From: Xylanibacter caecicola
GTDB taxonomy: Bacteria; Bacteroidota; Bacteroidia; Bacteroidales; Bacteroidaceae
Assembly: GCF_013166515.1 (NCBI RefSeq)
Contig: NZ_JABKKJ010000006.1
Coordinates: forward strand, 62,001-126,000
Reading direction: 5' to 3'
DNA length: 64,000 nt
The notes under the pieces were generated by a model. The model saw only the letters and a list, made by a program, of their open reading frames with translations. It was not told where the DNA came from and did no database searches. Below, piece by piece: positions 33,149-41,735 of the stretch. The position numbers were made by a program, and so were the translations under genes. Position 1 is the first letter of the stretch; the number at the start of each line of letters is the position of its first letter.

Positions 33149-34453
33149 ATGATAAAATATCTTGACTTAAAGAAAATCACTGAACTGCATGCGGACGAGA
33201 TACACCATGCCGTAAGCAACGTTGTTGACAGCGGATGGTACCTGCACGGGGAGGCAAACCGCCTTTTCGAGGAGCACTATGCACGGTATATCGGTACGAA
33301 ACACTGCATAGGTTGCGGCAACGGACTTGACGCTCTCACACTGATACTGCGTGCATATATGGAACTGGGGGTGATGAAACGGGGCGACGAGGTAATCGTT
33401 CCGGCAAACACATACATCGCCTCCATACTCTCAATAACGGCAAACGGGCTTGTCCCGGTGCTCGTAGAACCGCGCCCGGACACGTTCCAGATAGACGACA
33501 CACTGATAGAAAGCGCCATTACCGACCGTACACGGGCGATAATGATCGTACATCTTTACGGCAAATGTGCCTGCACCGAAAAGATAAAAGATATATGCCG
33601 CCGGCACAGTCTGAAACTGATCGAGGACAATGCACAGGCACATGGAACGACATTCCTTAATGAAGAATGTAGAATGAAGAATGAAGAATTAAGGTTTGCA
33701 AAGAAAGATGTTGATGTTTCGGTTGCATCTTACAAGAACGACAACAATACATCATCTACATCCATACCCACATCTACAGAAACAAAGAATACCACGAATA
33801 CAAATCCTAATTCTTCATTCTTCATTCTTCATTCTTCATTTCCCCATCCTAATTCTTCATTAAAAAGGACCGGTTCTCTCGGCGATGCCGCCGCCCACAG
33901 CTTCTATCCCGGCAAAAATCTGGGTGCGCTGGGCGATGCAGGTGCTGTAACTACCGACGATGAAGAGCTTGCCGAAATGGTCCGCACGCTTGCAAACTAC
34001 GGCTCGTCGGTGAAATATGTCTTCCCATACGAGGGCATGAACAGTCGCATGGACGAGCTTCATGCCGCCGTACTTGATGTAAAGCTGCGCTATCTCGACG
34101 AAGAAAACGAGGCGCGCCGGCGTGTAGCCCTGCACTATATAGACAATGTGAAGAACCCGCTTTTGAATGTTCCGGGACGGGAATACATGGAGAACAACGT
34201 GTTCCATATATTCCCCGTGATGTGCAAAGAGCGCGACAGGCTGCAAAAGTATTTGTCGGAACACGGCGTGCAGACCGTCATCCACTACCCCATACCGCCG
34301 CACAAACAGGAGTGTTACAGGCAGCTTGAACATCTCAGTTTGCCCGTAACCGAACGGATACACCGTGAGGAACTGAGCATTCCGTGCAATCAGGTGCTCA
34401 CGAAAGAAGAGGTAGAGGAGGTGACAAACTTGCTTAACAAGTTCGGGAAATGA
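33149..34453 (+). CDS. DegT/DnrJ/EryC1/StrS sugar aminotransferase carrying a 69-codon palindromic insert
   Basis: 434 residues. PLP enzyme aminating a 3-keto dTDP-sugar (FdtB/QdtB type). Motifs: YLHGEANRLFEEHYARYIG, GCGNGLDALTLILRAY, VPANTYIASILSI, LIEDNAQAHG, the Schiff-base lysine in SFYPGKNLGALGDAGAV, and GMNSRMDELHAAVL. Between AHGTTF and RTGSLGD, where relatives have only a few residues, lie 69 extra codons (33657-33863) made of a palindromic GAAGAAT element; without them the protein would be about 365 residues, the family norm. The insert encodes a low-complexity Asn/Ser/Thr loop close to the active-site lysine. The frame is intact. The stop codon TGA lies in the next GAAGAAT element. 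Whether the enzyme still works is unknown. Confidence 0.9.
   Translation: MIKYLDLKKITELHADEIHHAVSNVVDSGWYLHGEANRLFEEHYARYIGTKHCIGCGNGLDALTLILRAYMELGVMKRGDEVIVPANTYIASILSITANGLVPVLVEPRPDTFQIDDTLIESAITDRTRAIMIVHLYGKCACTEKIKDICRRHSLKLIEDNAQAHGTTFLNEECRMKNEELRFAKKDVDVSVASYKNDNNTSSTSIPTSTETKNTTNTNPNSSFFILHSSFPHPNSSLKRTGSLGDAAAHSFYPGKNLGALGDAGAVTTDDEELAEMVRTLANYGSSVKYVFPYEGMNSRMDELHAAVLDVKLRYLDEENEARRRVALHYIDNVKNPLLNVPGREYMENNVFHIFPVMCKERDRLQKYLSEHGVQTVIHYPIPPHKQECYRQLEHLSLPVTERIHREELSIPCNQVLTKEEVEEVTNLLNKFGK
33657..33863. repeat. GAAGAAT palindromic element inserted in frame in a coding sequence
   Basis: 207 bp bounded by TTAATGAAGAAT (33657-33668) and its exact complement ATTCTTCATTAA (33852-33863). 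The arms are runs of GAATGAA and TTCATTC; the middle 100 bp is A/C-rich and unrelated to the arms. TTAA at each end may be a target duplication. The length is 69 codons exactly and both arms are open in the host frame. Confidence 0.85.
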
Positions 34454-34649
34454 AGAATAAAGAATGATGAATGAAGAATTAGGATAACTAATAGTTAAGA
34501 ATTAAGAAGTAAGAATTAAGATTTTGCCGGCGCAGTAATGATATTATTTTAGGTCATATAGGACCTATAGGTCTCATAAGTCTTATATGGCTTATTGGTT
34601 AATCATAGCGGCAGCAAATTCTTCATTCTTCATTCATCATTCTTCATTT
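34448..34649. repeat. GAAGAAT palindromic element filling the gap between convergent genes
   Basis: About 202 bp. AAATGAAGAAT at the left and ATTCTTCATTT at the right are complementary, with further GAATGAA / TTCATTC units inside each arm. The TGA stop of the aminotransferase and the TAA stop of tatD both fall in the outer arms. The middle carries short dyads such as AGGTC and GGACCT. It may terminate both genes. Confidence 0.8.
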
Positions 34650-35447
34650 AAAGAACACCCTGTCCACCGTTGCCTCTGTAATAGCCGCTAGCTCATCGCA
34701 CGGCATTCCGTAGCACTCCGCCATGCGCTCAAGAACATATCTTGCGTATGCGCTCTCGTTGCGTTTTCCACGCATGGGAACAGGAGCCATATACGGTGCA
34801 TCGGTCTCTATGACAATGCGGTCTGCAGGTATTGAGGGGATAACCTCAGGCAGATGCGACTTCTTAAACGTAAGGACACCGCCCACACCAAGCACAAATC
34901 TGTCGAAAGAAAGCAGTTCGGCTGCCTCTTTCTCATTGCCTGTAAAACAATGGAACACGCCGCCCGGCAGTTCCTTTTCATATCGCCGCAATATCTTTAC
35001 CATTTCGTTCTGCCCCTTGCGGCAGTGTATCATCAACGGCAGACCGTACTCCACGGACCACCTCACCTGTTCCTCGAACACCTCGAGTTGTTCCTTTTCG
35101 TACTCGCGACTCCAGTAATAGTCTATCCCCACCTCGCCAACGGCTATAAAACGACTGCCGGTGTCGCATGCGTCAGGCTGCATCACAGACCGTTGGAGCA
35201 TCTGTTTCATCTCCGCCAACACACCCTGCCAGCCCTCCTTGACCTCCTCAGGATGAAGCCCTATCATGGGATAGGCATATCCCGGATAGCGGCGGCACGT
35301 GGCAAGAACAGTATCCACGGAGGCAAGATCTATGGCAGGTACGAACATCCGCCCTACCCCTGCCTCACGCGCACGGGCAACAACCTCGTCGCGATCGGCG
35401 TCGAACTCCGTGCCGTCAAGATGTATATGCGTGTCTGTAAACGTCAT
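34644..35447 (-). CDS. tatD: TatD-family metal-dependent deoxyribonuclease
   Basis: 267 residues, TIM-barrel hydrolase. Metal-site motifs: FTDTHIHLDGTEFD at the start, IGLHPEE, VGEVGIDYYW, LPLMIHCRKGQNEM, GGVFHCFTG and IVIETDAPYMAP. Family members are 3'-5' nucleases or general phosphoesterases linked to DNA quality control. It begins 1 nt after the prenyl synthase stop, so the two are co-transcribed from the 66-bp tandem promoters near 36.5 kb. Confidence 0.94.
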   Translation of the reverse strand: MTFTDTHIHLDGTEFDADRDEVVARAREAGVGRMFVPAIDLASVDTVLATCRRYPGYAYPMIGLHPEEVKEGWQGVLAEMKQMLQRSVMQPDACDTGSRFIAVGEVGIDYYWSREYEKEQLEVFEEQVRWSVEYGLPLMIHCRKGQNEMVKILRRYEKELPGGVFHCFTGNEKEAAELLSFDRFVLGVGGVLTFKKSHLPEVIPSIPADRIVIETDAPYMAPVPMRGKRNESAYARYVLERMAECYGMPCDELAAITEATVDRVFFK

Positions 35448-35448
35448 G

Positions 35449-36423
35449 TCAGTACTCGCGTTTCATCATTCTGTCCGTATATGCCACAAGCTCCCGGCGG
35501 CGGTCTTCCGCAACGCCGAGTGCGGAAAGATATCTGCGGCTCTCGTCAAAATACATCTTTATCTTAGCCTCAGCAAGACAATCTATGCCCAGACGGTTGT
35601 ATATGGCTGTCACGGCGGCAATCTTCTCCTGCGGATTGTGCCCGCTTCCGTTTATCCACCGCTCCAGTTCGGCACGCGTAGGCTCGTCGGCACGAGCAAA
35701 GGCATTTATCAACATGAATGTCTTTTTGTTGCAAAGAATGTCGCCGCCGATAGCTTTTCCGAACACCGCGGGGTCTCCATAGACATCGAGATAGTCGTCT
35801 TGCAACTGGAAAGCAAGACCTATCATCTCGCCAAACCTGTACAGATTGTCGGCATCGGCATCGGGAGCACCACCGAGAATGGCGCCTGTCTTCAACGCGC
35901 ATGCCAGCAGCACGCTTGTCTTAAGGCGTATCATCTCTATATATTCGTCCTCGCTCACATCGCCGCGTGTCTCGAAGTCCATGTCATACTGCTGCCCCTC
36001 TCCTATCTCAAGCGCCGTCACGGTGAAGAGGTCGAGCACGGGTTTCAGCTTTGCCACATCGCATTGTGCGATATAGCGGTAAGCCATCACGAGCATGGAG
36101 TCGCCCGACAGTATCGCCGTGTTGGCGTTCCACTTCTCGTGCACGGTCTGATGTCCGCGCCTCACAGAGGCATTGTCCATGAGGTCGTCGTGCAGAAGCG
36201 TATAGTTATGATACGTCTCCAGTCCGCACGCCACAGGCAGTATCGCCTCGGGATTGTCCTTATACATGTTGTATGCAAGTAGCATCAGCGTGGGGCGTAT
36301 TCTCTTTCCGCCCATGGACAGCACGTATTTCACAGGGGCATAAAGGCTCTGCGGCTTGCGCGTATACGGCATACTGTCGATATAGCCGTTTATCTTTTCA
36401 AGTAATTCGTTTGCGGTAAACAT
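35449..36423 (-). CDS. Polyprenyl (geranylgeranyl/octaprenyl-type) diphosphate synthase
   Basis: 324 residues, all-alpha trans-prenyltransferase. First Asp-rich motif LLHDDLMDNASVRRG, second LAFQLQDDYLDVYGD, and GGKRIRPTLML for substrate phosphates. Residues just before the first DDxxD (ETYHNYTL) are fairly bulky, which suggests a short- to medium-chain product, but chain length cannot be fixed. It makes isoprenoid diphosphates for quinones or related lipids, linking with ispH at 46468. Three stacked -7 boxes lie upstream. Confidence 0.92.
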   Translation of the reverse strand: MFTANELLEKINGYIDSMPYTRKPQSLYAPVKYVLSMGGKRIRPTLMLLAYNMYKDNPEAILPVACGLETYHNYTLLHDDLMDNASVRRGHQTVHEKWNANTAILSGDSMLVMAYRYIAQCDVAKLKPVLDLFTVTALEIGEGQQYDMDFETRGDVSEDEYIEMIRLKTSVLLACALKTGAILGGAPDADADNLYRFGEMIGLAFQLQDDYLDVYGDPAVFGKAIGGDILCNKKTFMLINAFARADEPTRAELERWINGSGHNPQEKIAAVTAIYNRLGIDCLAEAKIKMYFDESRRYLSALGVAEDRRRELVAYTDRMMKREY

Positions 36424-36455
36424 ATTGTTAAAGATGCTTTAGTTGTGTATATGTT

Positions 36456-36596
36456 GCAAAGATAATGCAAGCCGAACGCAATCAAGCTTGCTTGAAATTG
36501 CCGAGGCGAAGCTTATCTTATGCAAAGATAATGCAAGCCGAACGCAATCAAGCTTGCTTGAAATTGCTGAGGCGAAGCTTATCTTCGGCAAAGATA
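36456..36596 (-). repeat. 66-bp tandem repeat carrying promoter boxes, upstream of the prenyl synthase
   Basis: Two full 66-bp units and a third partial start at 36456, 36522 and 36588. On the minus strand each has TATCTTTG (at 36464-36457, 36530-36523 and 36596-36589), a perfect -7 box, with a TTG 18 bp further upstream. The unit also holds an imperfect dyad GCAAT..CAAGC..GCTTG..ATTGC. The proximal box gives a leader of about 27 nt for the prenyl synthase. From 36604 to 36726 I see nothing further of note. Confidence 0.88.
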
Positions 36597-36726
36597 CGAC
36601 TTTTATTTAGTTTTACGCGGACGAGGAGGCATTTTTTGAACAGTGCACATGATACCGTCCGTCATCACGGATGCGGATAGTTACAAACATATCGCATGCA
36701 CGTCATCAATATAAAAACGCTTATTT

Positions 36727-38316
36727 ATGATAAAACACATCAGACTGTTTCACATTGCAGCGGTGCTTCTGACGGCTGCGCAGATGCACGCTTTCAGTGC
36801 AGACGACATAATAACGAGGGATAAAGTGGGAGCCGGAGCCATGCCGGCGGAGATAAGTGCGGTTACGGAAGCACCTTTCAAGATGAAAGGACTTAAGGCT
36901 CCGGTATTCAAAGACCGCAGGATTGTGATAACGAAGGAAGACTTGTCGGCAAAGGGACTGATAACCCCTTCGATAAACGAGAGGATAAGCAGCCTGTCGA
37001 AAAAAGGCGGAGGTACCGTCGTAATACCGCAGGGCACATGGCGTTCGGGACGCATCACGCTGAAGAGCAACGTTTGTCTACACGTGGAGAAAGGTGCCGT
37101 GCTCGAGTTCTCAGGCTCCATAGACGACTATCAGCCTGCCGTATTCACACGCCACGAGGGTGTGGAGGTGTTGGGAGCCGGTGCATTTATATATGCCAAT
37201 GGTGCCAAGAACATTGCCCTGACGGGCGAAGGCGTGATATCAGGTCCGCCAATGGATGCCGCCATGCGCCGTCTGCGCAACGGCAACAGCGTGGTGGAGA
37301 AGGACATATCCGTGAACACTCCGGTTGCCGAACGTCTGTGCGACGGGCTCGACGGGCGCACGTTCTACCGCCCCAAGTCGTTCGCTCCGATAAACTGCAA
37401 GAACGTTTTGGTGCAGGGAGTGACGTTCGAGAAGAGCGTACTATGGAACGTTAACCCCATATACTGCGACAACGTGATAATACGAGGCATAACGGTGAAC
37501 TCCACAAAGGTGCCGAGCGGCGACGGCATAGACATATCGTCGTGCCGCAATGTGCTGATAGAATACTGCACGTTGAACTGCGGCGACGACTGTTTCACAC
37601 TGAAAGCGGGGCGTTGTGAGGACGGTTTGCGCGTGAACAGACCTACGGAAAACGTGCTGATACGCTACTGTCTGTCTAAAGACGGGCACGGGGGAATAAC
37701 ATGCGGAAGCGAGACTGCAGGCATGATAAAGAACGTTTATCTGCACAGTTGTGTGTTCTACGGCACGCGCGTGGGCTTCCGTTTCAAGACAAGGCGCAAC
37801 CGCGGAGGCGGCATATCGGATGTTCTTTATGAGAATGTAAGGCTGGTCGATGTGCGCGAGGCATTCACTTGGGACCTTCTCGGCACACCCATGTACATGG
37901 GAGAGCTGGCACGACGCAATCCACCATTGGACATAACAGAGCTTACACCGGTGGTGAAGAACATCACAATACGCAACTTCATCGTCGAGTCAGCCGACCG
38001 TCTGATATCCGTACACGGCATTCCCGAAATACCGTGCAGCAACGTTCTGATTGAAGATGGCACCGTAAGGACAAACCGGATATTCAAGGCAATGGACGAC
38101 ATCGACGGTCTGACAATGCGCAACATGGACATTCATGCAACGGACAACACGATGAACATCGACGACGGACGGAACATATTGTTCGATCAGGTGAACTTCT
38201 ACGCGCCGGGACATGCACTCTACCTGAACATCAAAGGTGCACAGGCCGGAAACATAAACATAATAAGCGGCAACGTAAGATACGGACTTGAAGATGGAAT
38301 AAATCCGCTGCCATGA
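36727..38316 (+). CDS. Glycoside hydrolase family 28 (polygalacturonase-like) protein
   Basis: 529 residues with a signal peptide (about 1-25). Right-handed beta-helix enzyme. The GH28 active-site motifs are in order: SGDGIDI (about 262), CGDDCFTL (about 284), GHGGITCGSE (about 320) and FRFKTRRNRGG (about 350), supplying the three Asp, the His and the Arg-x-Lys. Likely acts on pectic galacturonans in the periplasm or at the surface. There is no SusC/SusD pair beside it, so it is an isolated pectin gene rather than part of a full polysaccharide locus within this window. Confidence 0.93.
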   Translation: MIKHIRLFHIAAVLLTAAQMHAFSADDIITRDKVGAGAMPAEISAVTEAPFKMKGLKAPVFKDRRIVITKEDLSAKGLITPSINERISSLSKKGGGTVVIPQGTWRSGRITLKSNVCLHVEKGAVLEFSGSIDDYQPAVFTRHEGVEVLGAGAFIYANGAKNIALTGEGVISGPPMDAAMRRLRNGNSVVEKDISVNTPVAERLCDGLDGRTFYRPKSFAPINCKNVLVQGVTFEKSVLWNVNPIYCDNVIIRGITVNSTKVPSGDGIDISSCRNVLIEYCTLNCGDDCFTLKAGRCEDGLRVNRPTENVLIRYCLSKDGHGGITCGSETAGMIKNVYLHSCVFYGTRVGFRFKTRRNRGGGISDVLYENVRLVDVREAFTWDLLGTPMYMGELARRNPPLDITELTPVVKNITIRNFIVESADRLISVHGIPEIPCSNVLIEDGTVRTNRIFKAMDDIDGLTMRNMDIHATDNTMNIDDGRNILFDQVNFYAPGHALYLNIKGAQAGNINIISGNVRYGLEDGINPLP

Positions 38317-38506
38317 CAGACATAGGCAAACATCTGTAATTCAAGACGATACTTTAAGCTTCCGGAAGGCGACTGTATGGCATAAAAACGATATGCCGAC
38401 AGCCGTCTTCCGGTTTGTTGTATATATAATGTCGGGGCTATAAAAAAGCGCATTTCACAGCAGTTAAAGACGCGTTTTGTAACTTATTGATAATCAAGAT
38501 AATACC

Positions 38507-38594
38507 TTTTACATTCCAAAAGGTGTCCTTTTAGAGTCTGAAAGACCGCCTTTTAGAGTGCGAAAGGGCACCTTTTGGAATGCGAAAGACCGCA
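38507..38594. repeat. 22-bp periodic array, TTTT/AAAAG family, copy 3
   Basis: Four exact 22-bp units start at 38507, 38529, 38551 and 38573, e.g. TTTTAGAGTCTGAAAGACC and TTTTAGAGTGCGAAAGGGC. Unit 1 (CATTCCAAAAGGTG) is complementary to the join of units 3 and 4 (CACCTTTTGGAATG). It lies between the GH28 gene and the sigma-54 activator; 38317-38506 holds nothing else clear except an upstream GTAAC...ATACC lead that is shared with copies 1 and 5. Confidence 0.88.
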
Positions 38595-38642
38595 TGCGGA
38601 AATAAAAGAAGCCAAAAGTGCATATATATCGAATTATTTGTG

Positions 38643-38650
38643 TAATTTTG
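38643..38650 (+). promoter_or_regulatory. Promoter of the sigma-54 activator operon (-7 box)
   Basis: TAATTTTG fits TAnnTTTG. The ATG at 38662 is 11 bases after the box, leaving a leader of only about 5 nt. Confidence 0.5.
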
Positions 38651-38661
38651 TCACGAATAAA

Positions 38662-39879
38662 ATGAATACATCCGAACTGCAAAAAATAAAGCAGCGGTAC
38701 GGCATCGTGGGCAACAACGACGAGCTGAACCGTGCGCTGGATGTCGCCTTGCAGGTGGCACCCACGGACTTGTCTGTGCTCATAGTAGGCGAAAGCGGTG
38801 TGGGAAAGGAAAGCGTACCGCGGATAATTCATGACAACTCGCCGCGCAAACGCGAGAAGTATTTTGCCATAAACTGCGGCTCCATACCCGAGGGAACCAT
38901 TGACAGCGAACTGTTCGGACATGAGAAAGGTTCGTTTACGGGTGCCATAGGCGAGAGCGAGGGATACTTCGGAGTGGCAAACAAGGGCACGATATTTCTC
39001 GACGAGGTGGGCGAACTGCCCCTTGCAACGCAGGCACGACTGCTCAGAGTGCTCGAAACGGGAGAATATATACGCGTTGGCGGACAGAAAATAATGAAGA
39101 CCAACGTGCGTATAGTGGCTGCAACAAACGTGAACATGCAGAAAGCCATAAGCGAAGGACGCTTTCGCGAGGATCTGTACTACCGTCTGAACACCATTCC
39201 AATACAGATACCGCCGCTGAGAGACAGGGGTAACGACATCATACTGCTGTTCCGTCTGTTTGCCATGCAGATGGCTGAGAAATACCGGTTGCCCAAAATC
39301 ACGCTGACGGAAGAGTCGAAAGCGGTGATGCTAAGATACAAATGGCCCGGGAACGTGCGCCAGCTGAAGAACATAACGGAGCAGATGTCAATACTGAGCA
39401 GCGAACGCGAAATAGACGCGGACACGCTGCGACAGTTTATTCCGCAGGATATCGAGAGCACACAGCTCACCACCGTAAACACCGGAGGCAGTCACTCGTA
39501 TGAGAGCGAACGCGAACTGCTGTACAAAATATTATATGAATTGCGCGGAAACGTCAGCGACCTGAGACGCGAGATGAACGACTTGAGAAAGCAGATAGGA
39601 AGCACCGTCACCGGCAGGGGTACTGCCAACGAACCGCCACTGCCGTCGATAATAAACCGCAGGCAGGAGATGACAGTACAGAGACAGGCGCCGAACGTGC
39701 TCGATGCCGTGGCAGAGGAGATATCCGAACCTGAAAGTCTTAACCTTGAAGACCTGGGTAAGCAGATGCTTGAAAAGGCTCTTGAGCGCAACGGGGGAAA
39801 CAGAAAGAAGGCTGCCGCCGAGCTTGGTATATCGGATAGGACGCTATACCGCAGAATAAAGCAGTATGGACTGGACTGA
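38662..39879 (+). CDS. Sigma-54-dependent transcriptional activator without receiver domain
   Basis: 405 residues. AAA+ domain with Walker A GESGVGKE (about 43), the sigma-54 contact loop GSFTGA (about 90), Walker B GTIFLDEVGELP (about 107), and R-finger region FREDLYYRLN. A linker with coiled-coil character (LLYKILYELRGNVSDLRREM) leads to a Fis-type helix-turn-helix (GNRKKAAAELGISDRTLYRR). There is no N-terminal sensor domain; the AAA+ domain begins within 25 residues. It heads the operon with lptE, a TPR-like gene and secG, an arrangement typical of Bacteroidales. Confidence 0.94.
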   Translation: MNTSELQKIKQRYGIVGNNDELNRALDVALQVAPTDLSVLIVGESGVGKESVPRIIHDNSPRKREKYFAINCGSIPEGTIDSELFGHEKGSFTGAIGESEGYFGVANKGTIFLDEVGELPLATQARLLRVLETGEYIRVGGQKIMKTNVRIVAATNVNMQKAISEGRFREDLYYRLNTIPIQIPPLRDRGNDIILLFRLFAMQMAEKYRLPKITLTEESKAVMLRYKWPGNVRQLKNITEQMSILSSEREIDADTLRQFIPQDIESTQLTTVNTGGSHSYESERELLYKILYELRGNVSDLRREMNDLRKQIGSTVTGRGTANEPPLPSIINRRQEMTVQRQAPNVLDAVAEEISEPESLNLEDLGKQMLEKALERNGGNRKKAAAELGISDRTLYRRIKQYGLD

Positions 39880-39968
39880 CGGACACTTTCATGCCGGCAC
39901 CCGTTGACAGAATTGTCGGCACATATCAATAATGTATTATAACCGGAAAACAGGAAAAACAATCACCG

Positions 39969-40481
39969 ATGACAGGAAAAAGACTCACCATAATAGTCTG
40001 TACACTCGCGCTGATACTTGTATCATGCAGCGTGTCGTACAAGTTCAACGGCGCAAGCATTGACTACAGCAAGACCAAAACCATACAGATAGCCGACTTT
40101 CCCATACGTTCGAGCTATGTATGGGGACCGATGGCATCTATCTTCAACAACCAGTTGAAAGACCAGTTTGCCAACCACACGCGTCTGATACAGGTGAAAC
40201 GCAACGGTGACATGAAAATAGAGGGAGAGATAACGCACTACACCCAACGCAACAAGGCTGTCACGGCAGAGGGACACTCGGCACAGACGGAGTTGTCTAT
40301 GACCGTCAACGTGCGCTTTACCAACAACGCCAACCACAACGAGGACTTTGAGAAGCAGTTCACCGCCACATCGACATACGAGACGACACAATCGCTTAAC
40401 TCCGTGCAGGAGGAACTTGTGACGCAAATGGTAAAGGACATTACCGACCAGATATTCAACGCAACGGTGGCAAATTGGTAA
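39969..40481 (+). CDS. lptE: LPS-assembly lipoprotein LptE
   Basis: 170 residues. Lipoprotein signal with lipobox LVSC, then SVSYKFNGASIDYSKTKTIQ and a single alpha/beta domain, the Bacteroidetes form of LptE, which plugs the LptD outer-membrane barrel to deliver lipopolysaccharide. 89 nt after the sigma-54 activator and 17 nt before the next gene, consistent with one operon. Confidence 0.88.
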   Translation: MTGKRLTIIVCTLALILVSCSVSYKFNGASIDYSKTKTIQIADFPIRSSYVWGPMASIFNNQLKDQFANHTRLIQVKRNGDMKIEGEITHYTQRNKAVTAEGHSAQTELSMTVNVRFTNNANHNEDFEKQFTATSTYETTQSLNSVQEELVTQMVKDITDQIFNATVANW

Positions 40482-40498
40482 AAGAACGGACAGAGGCA

Positions 40499-41257
40499 AT
40501 GAAACTGGAGCAACTCATAAAACATCCCGAAAGAATGGACAGGGACACACTGTACAACCTGCGTTCCATGCTTGCACTGTATCCGTACTTCCAGACGGCA
40601 AGGCTGCTGATGCTCAAAAACCTGTACATACTGCACGACCCGTCGTTCGACGAGGAGCTGAGACGTGCCGCCATATATATTACCGACCGCAAAGCGCTGT
40701 TCGAACTGGTGGAGGCGGCGCACTACAAGATAAAGAGCAACACACAAAAGAAAGAGGAAAAGAATGCCGGTGAAGAACCGGACGGCAACCGTACAATATC
40801 GCTGATAGACCGTTTCCTCGACTCGCAACCGGAAAAGGAGGAGAAGGAAAAGAAGAACAAGCGGAAGCCTACACCTGCCGACGCGGCGATAGACTACGTG
40901 TCGTATTTGCTCGAAACCGAAAGCGAAGAGGAGAAACAGCTGACCGAACAAAACATGAAGATGAACGGTCTGGATCTCATAGACAACTTCATCAATAAAG
41001 AGGGAGGACGCATCGAACTGAAGGAAAATCCGGAATATACGCCCGTAATAGACACTGCGGATACGGAGAGCGGCGAAGACGGAGACGAAGGATACTTCAC
41101 CGAGACACTGGCACGTATTTACATAAAACAAGGCAGATATTCAAAGGCATTGGAAATAATTAAGCGTTTAAATTTGAATTATCCAAAAAAAAATGCTTAC
41201 TTTGCAGACCAAATCCGCTTTTTGGAGAAATTAATCATAAATAACAAATACAAATAA
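40499..41257 (+). CDS. TPR-like helical protein of unknown function
   Basis: 252 residues from MKLEQLIKHPERMDRDTLYN. Helical N-terminal part (about 1-90), a charged linker (EKEEKEKKNKRKPTPAD) and a C-terminal TPR-like pair (ETLARIYIKQGRYSKALEII). No signal peptide. The gene is a standing member of the sigma-54 activator, lptE, secG neighbourhood in Bacteroidales; its role is unknown. Start chosen at 40499, 8 codons inside the open frame, because it follows the lptE stop. Confidence 0.8.
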   Translation: MKLEQLIKHPERMDRDTLYNLRSMLALYPYFQTARLLMLKNLYILHDPSFDEELRRAAIYITDRKALFELVEAAHYKIKSNTQKKEEKNAGEEPDGNRTISLIDRFLDSQPEKEEKEKKNKRKPTPADAAIDYVSYLLETESEEEKQLTEQNMKMNGLDLIDNFINKEGGRIELKENPEYTPVIDTADTESGEDGDEGYFTETLARIYIKQGRYSKALEIIKRLNLNYPKKNAYFADQIRFLEKLIINNKYK

Positions 41258-41267
41258 ACAATAGAAA

Positions 41268-41681
41268 ATGTACACATTATTCGTAATTCTAATCGTGATT
41301 GCAGCATTGCTGATGATTGGCATCGTACTTATTCAGGAGTCGAAAGGTGGCGGACTTGCGTCAAACTTCTCCTCTTCAAACCAGATTATGGGTGTCCGCA
41401 AGACTACCGACTTTATCGAAAAGGCAACATGGGGACTTGCAGCATCAATGGTAGTGCTGAGCGTTGTTTGCGCTTATACGGCACCATCGGCAACCGGCAC
41501 TGAGAGCATCCTTGAAAATGCGGCAACTGAAACACAGCAGACAAACCCGAACACACTGCCCGGCTTCGGTGCAAGCAGCACCAAACAAGCAGCTCCGGCA
41601 AAAGGACAGGACAAGGCAGAACAGGCTGCAGATGCCGCAAAAGACGCCCCGGCACAGGCTCCGACGAAAGCAGCAGAATAA
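41268..41681 (+). CDS. secG: Preprotein translocase subunit SecG
   Basis: 137 residues. Two membrane helices (about 2-22 and 53-72) with the conserved IVLIQESKGGGLASNFSSSNQ and GVRKTTDFIEKATW between them, as in SecG. The Ala/Gln/Lys-rich C-terminal tail (about 85-137) is longer than in E. coli. Part of SecYEG. Ends the lptE operon; a perfect dyad at 41697-41735 follows. Confidence 0.94.
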   Translation: MYTLFVILIVIAALLMIGIVLIQESKGGGLASNFSSSNQIMGVRKTTDFIEKATWGLAASMVVLSVVCAYTAPSATGTESILENAATETQQTNPNTLPGFGASSTKQAAPAKGQDKAEQAADAAKDAPAQAPTKAAE

Positions 41682-41696
41682 TAAAATGATAAAAAA

Positions 41697-41735
41697 GTAC
41701 AGGATTTGTTTGGTTAATCCGGATAAATCCTGTAC
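41697..41735 (+). terminator. Hairpin after secG overlapping the tRNA-His promoter
   Basis: GTACAGGATTT (41697-41707) and AAATCCTGTAC (41725-41735) are perfect complements around a 17-nt loop. No run of T follows; instead the right arm runs into the -7 box of the tRNA. It may stop secG transcripts, or bind a regulator of the tRNA. Confidence 0.5.

Noticed and set aside
36465..36680. Short peptide with repeated MQAERNQACLKL units, also at 62045-62409
   Set aside because: It is a translation of the 66-bp promoter repeat (66 is a multiple of three, so the frame stays open), not a gene.
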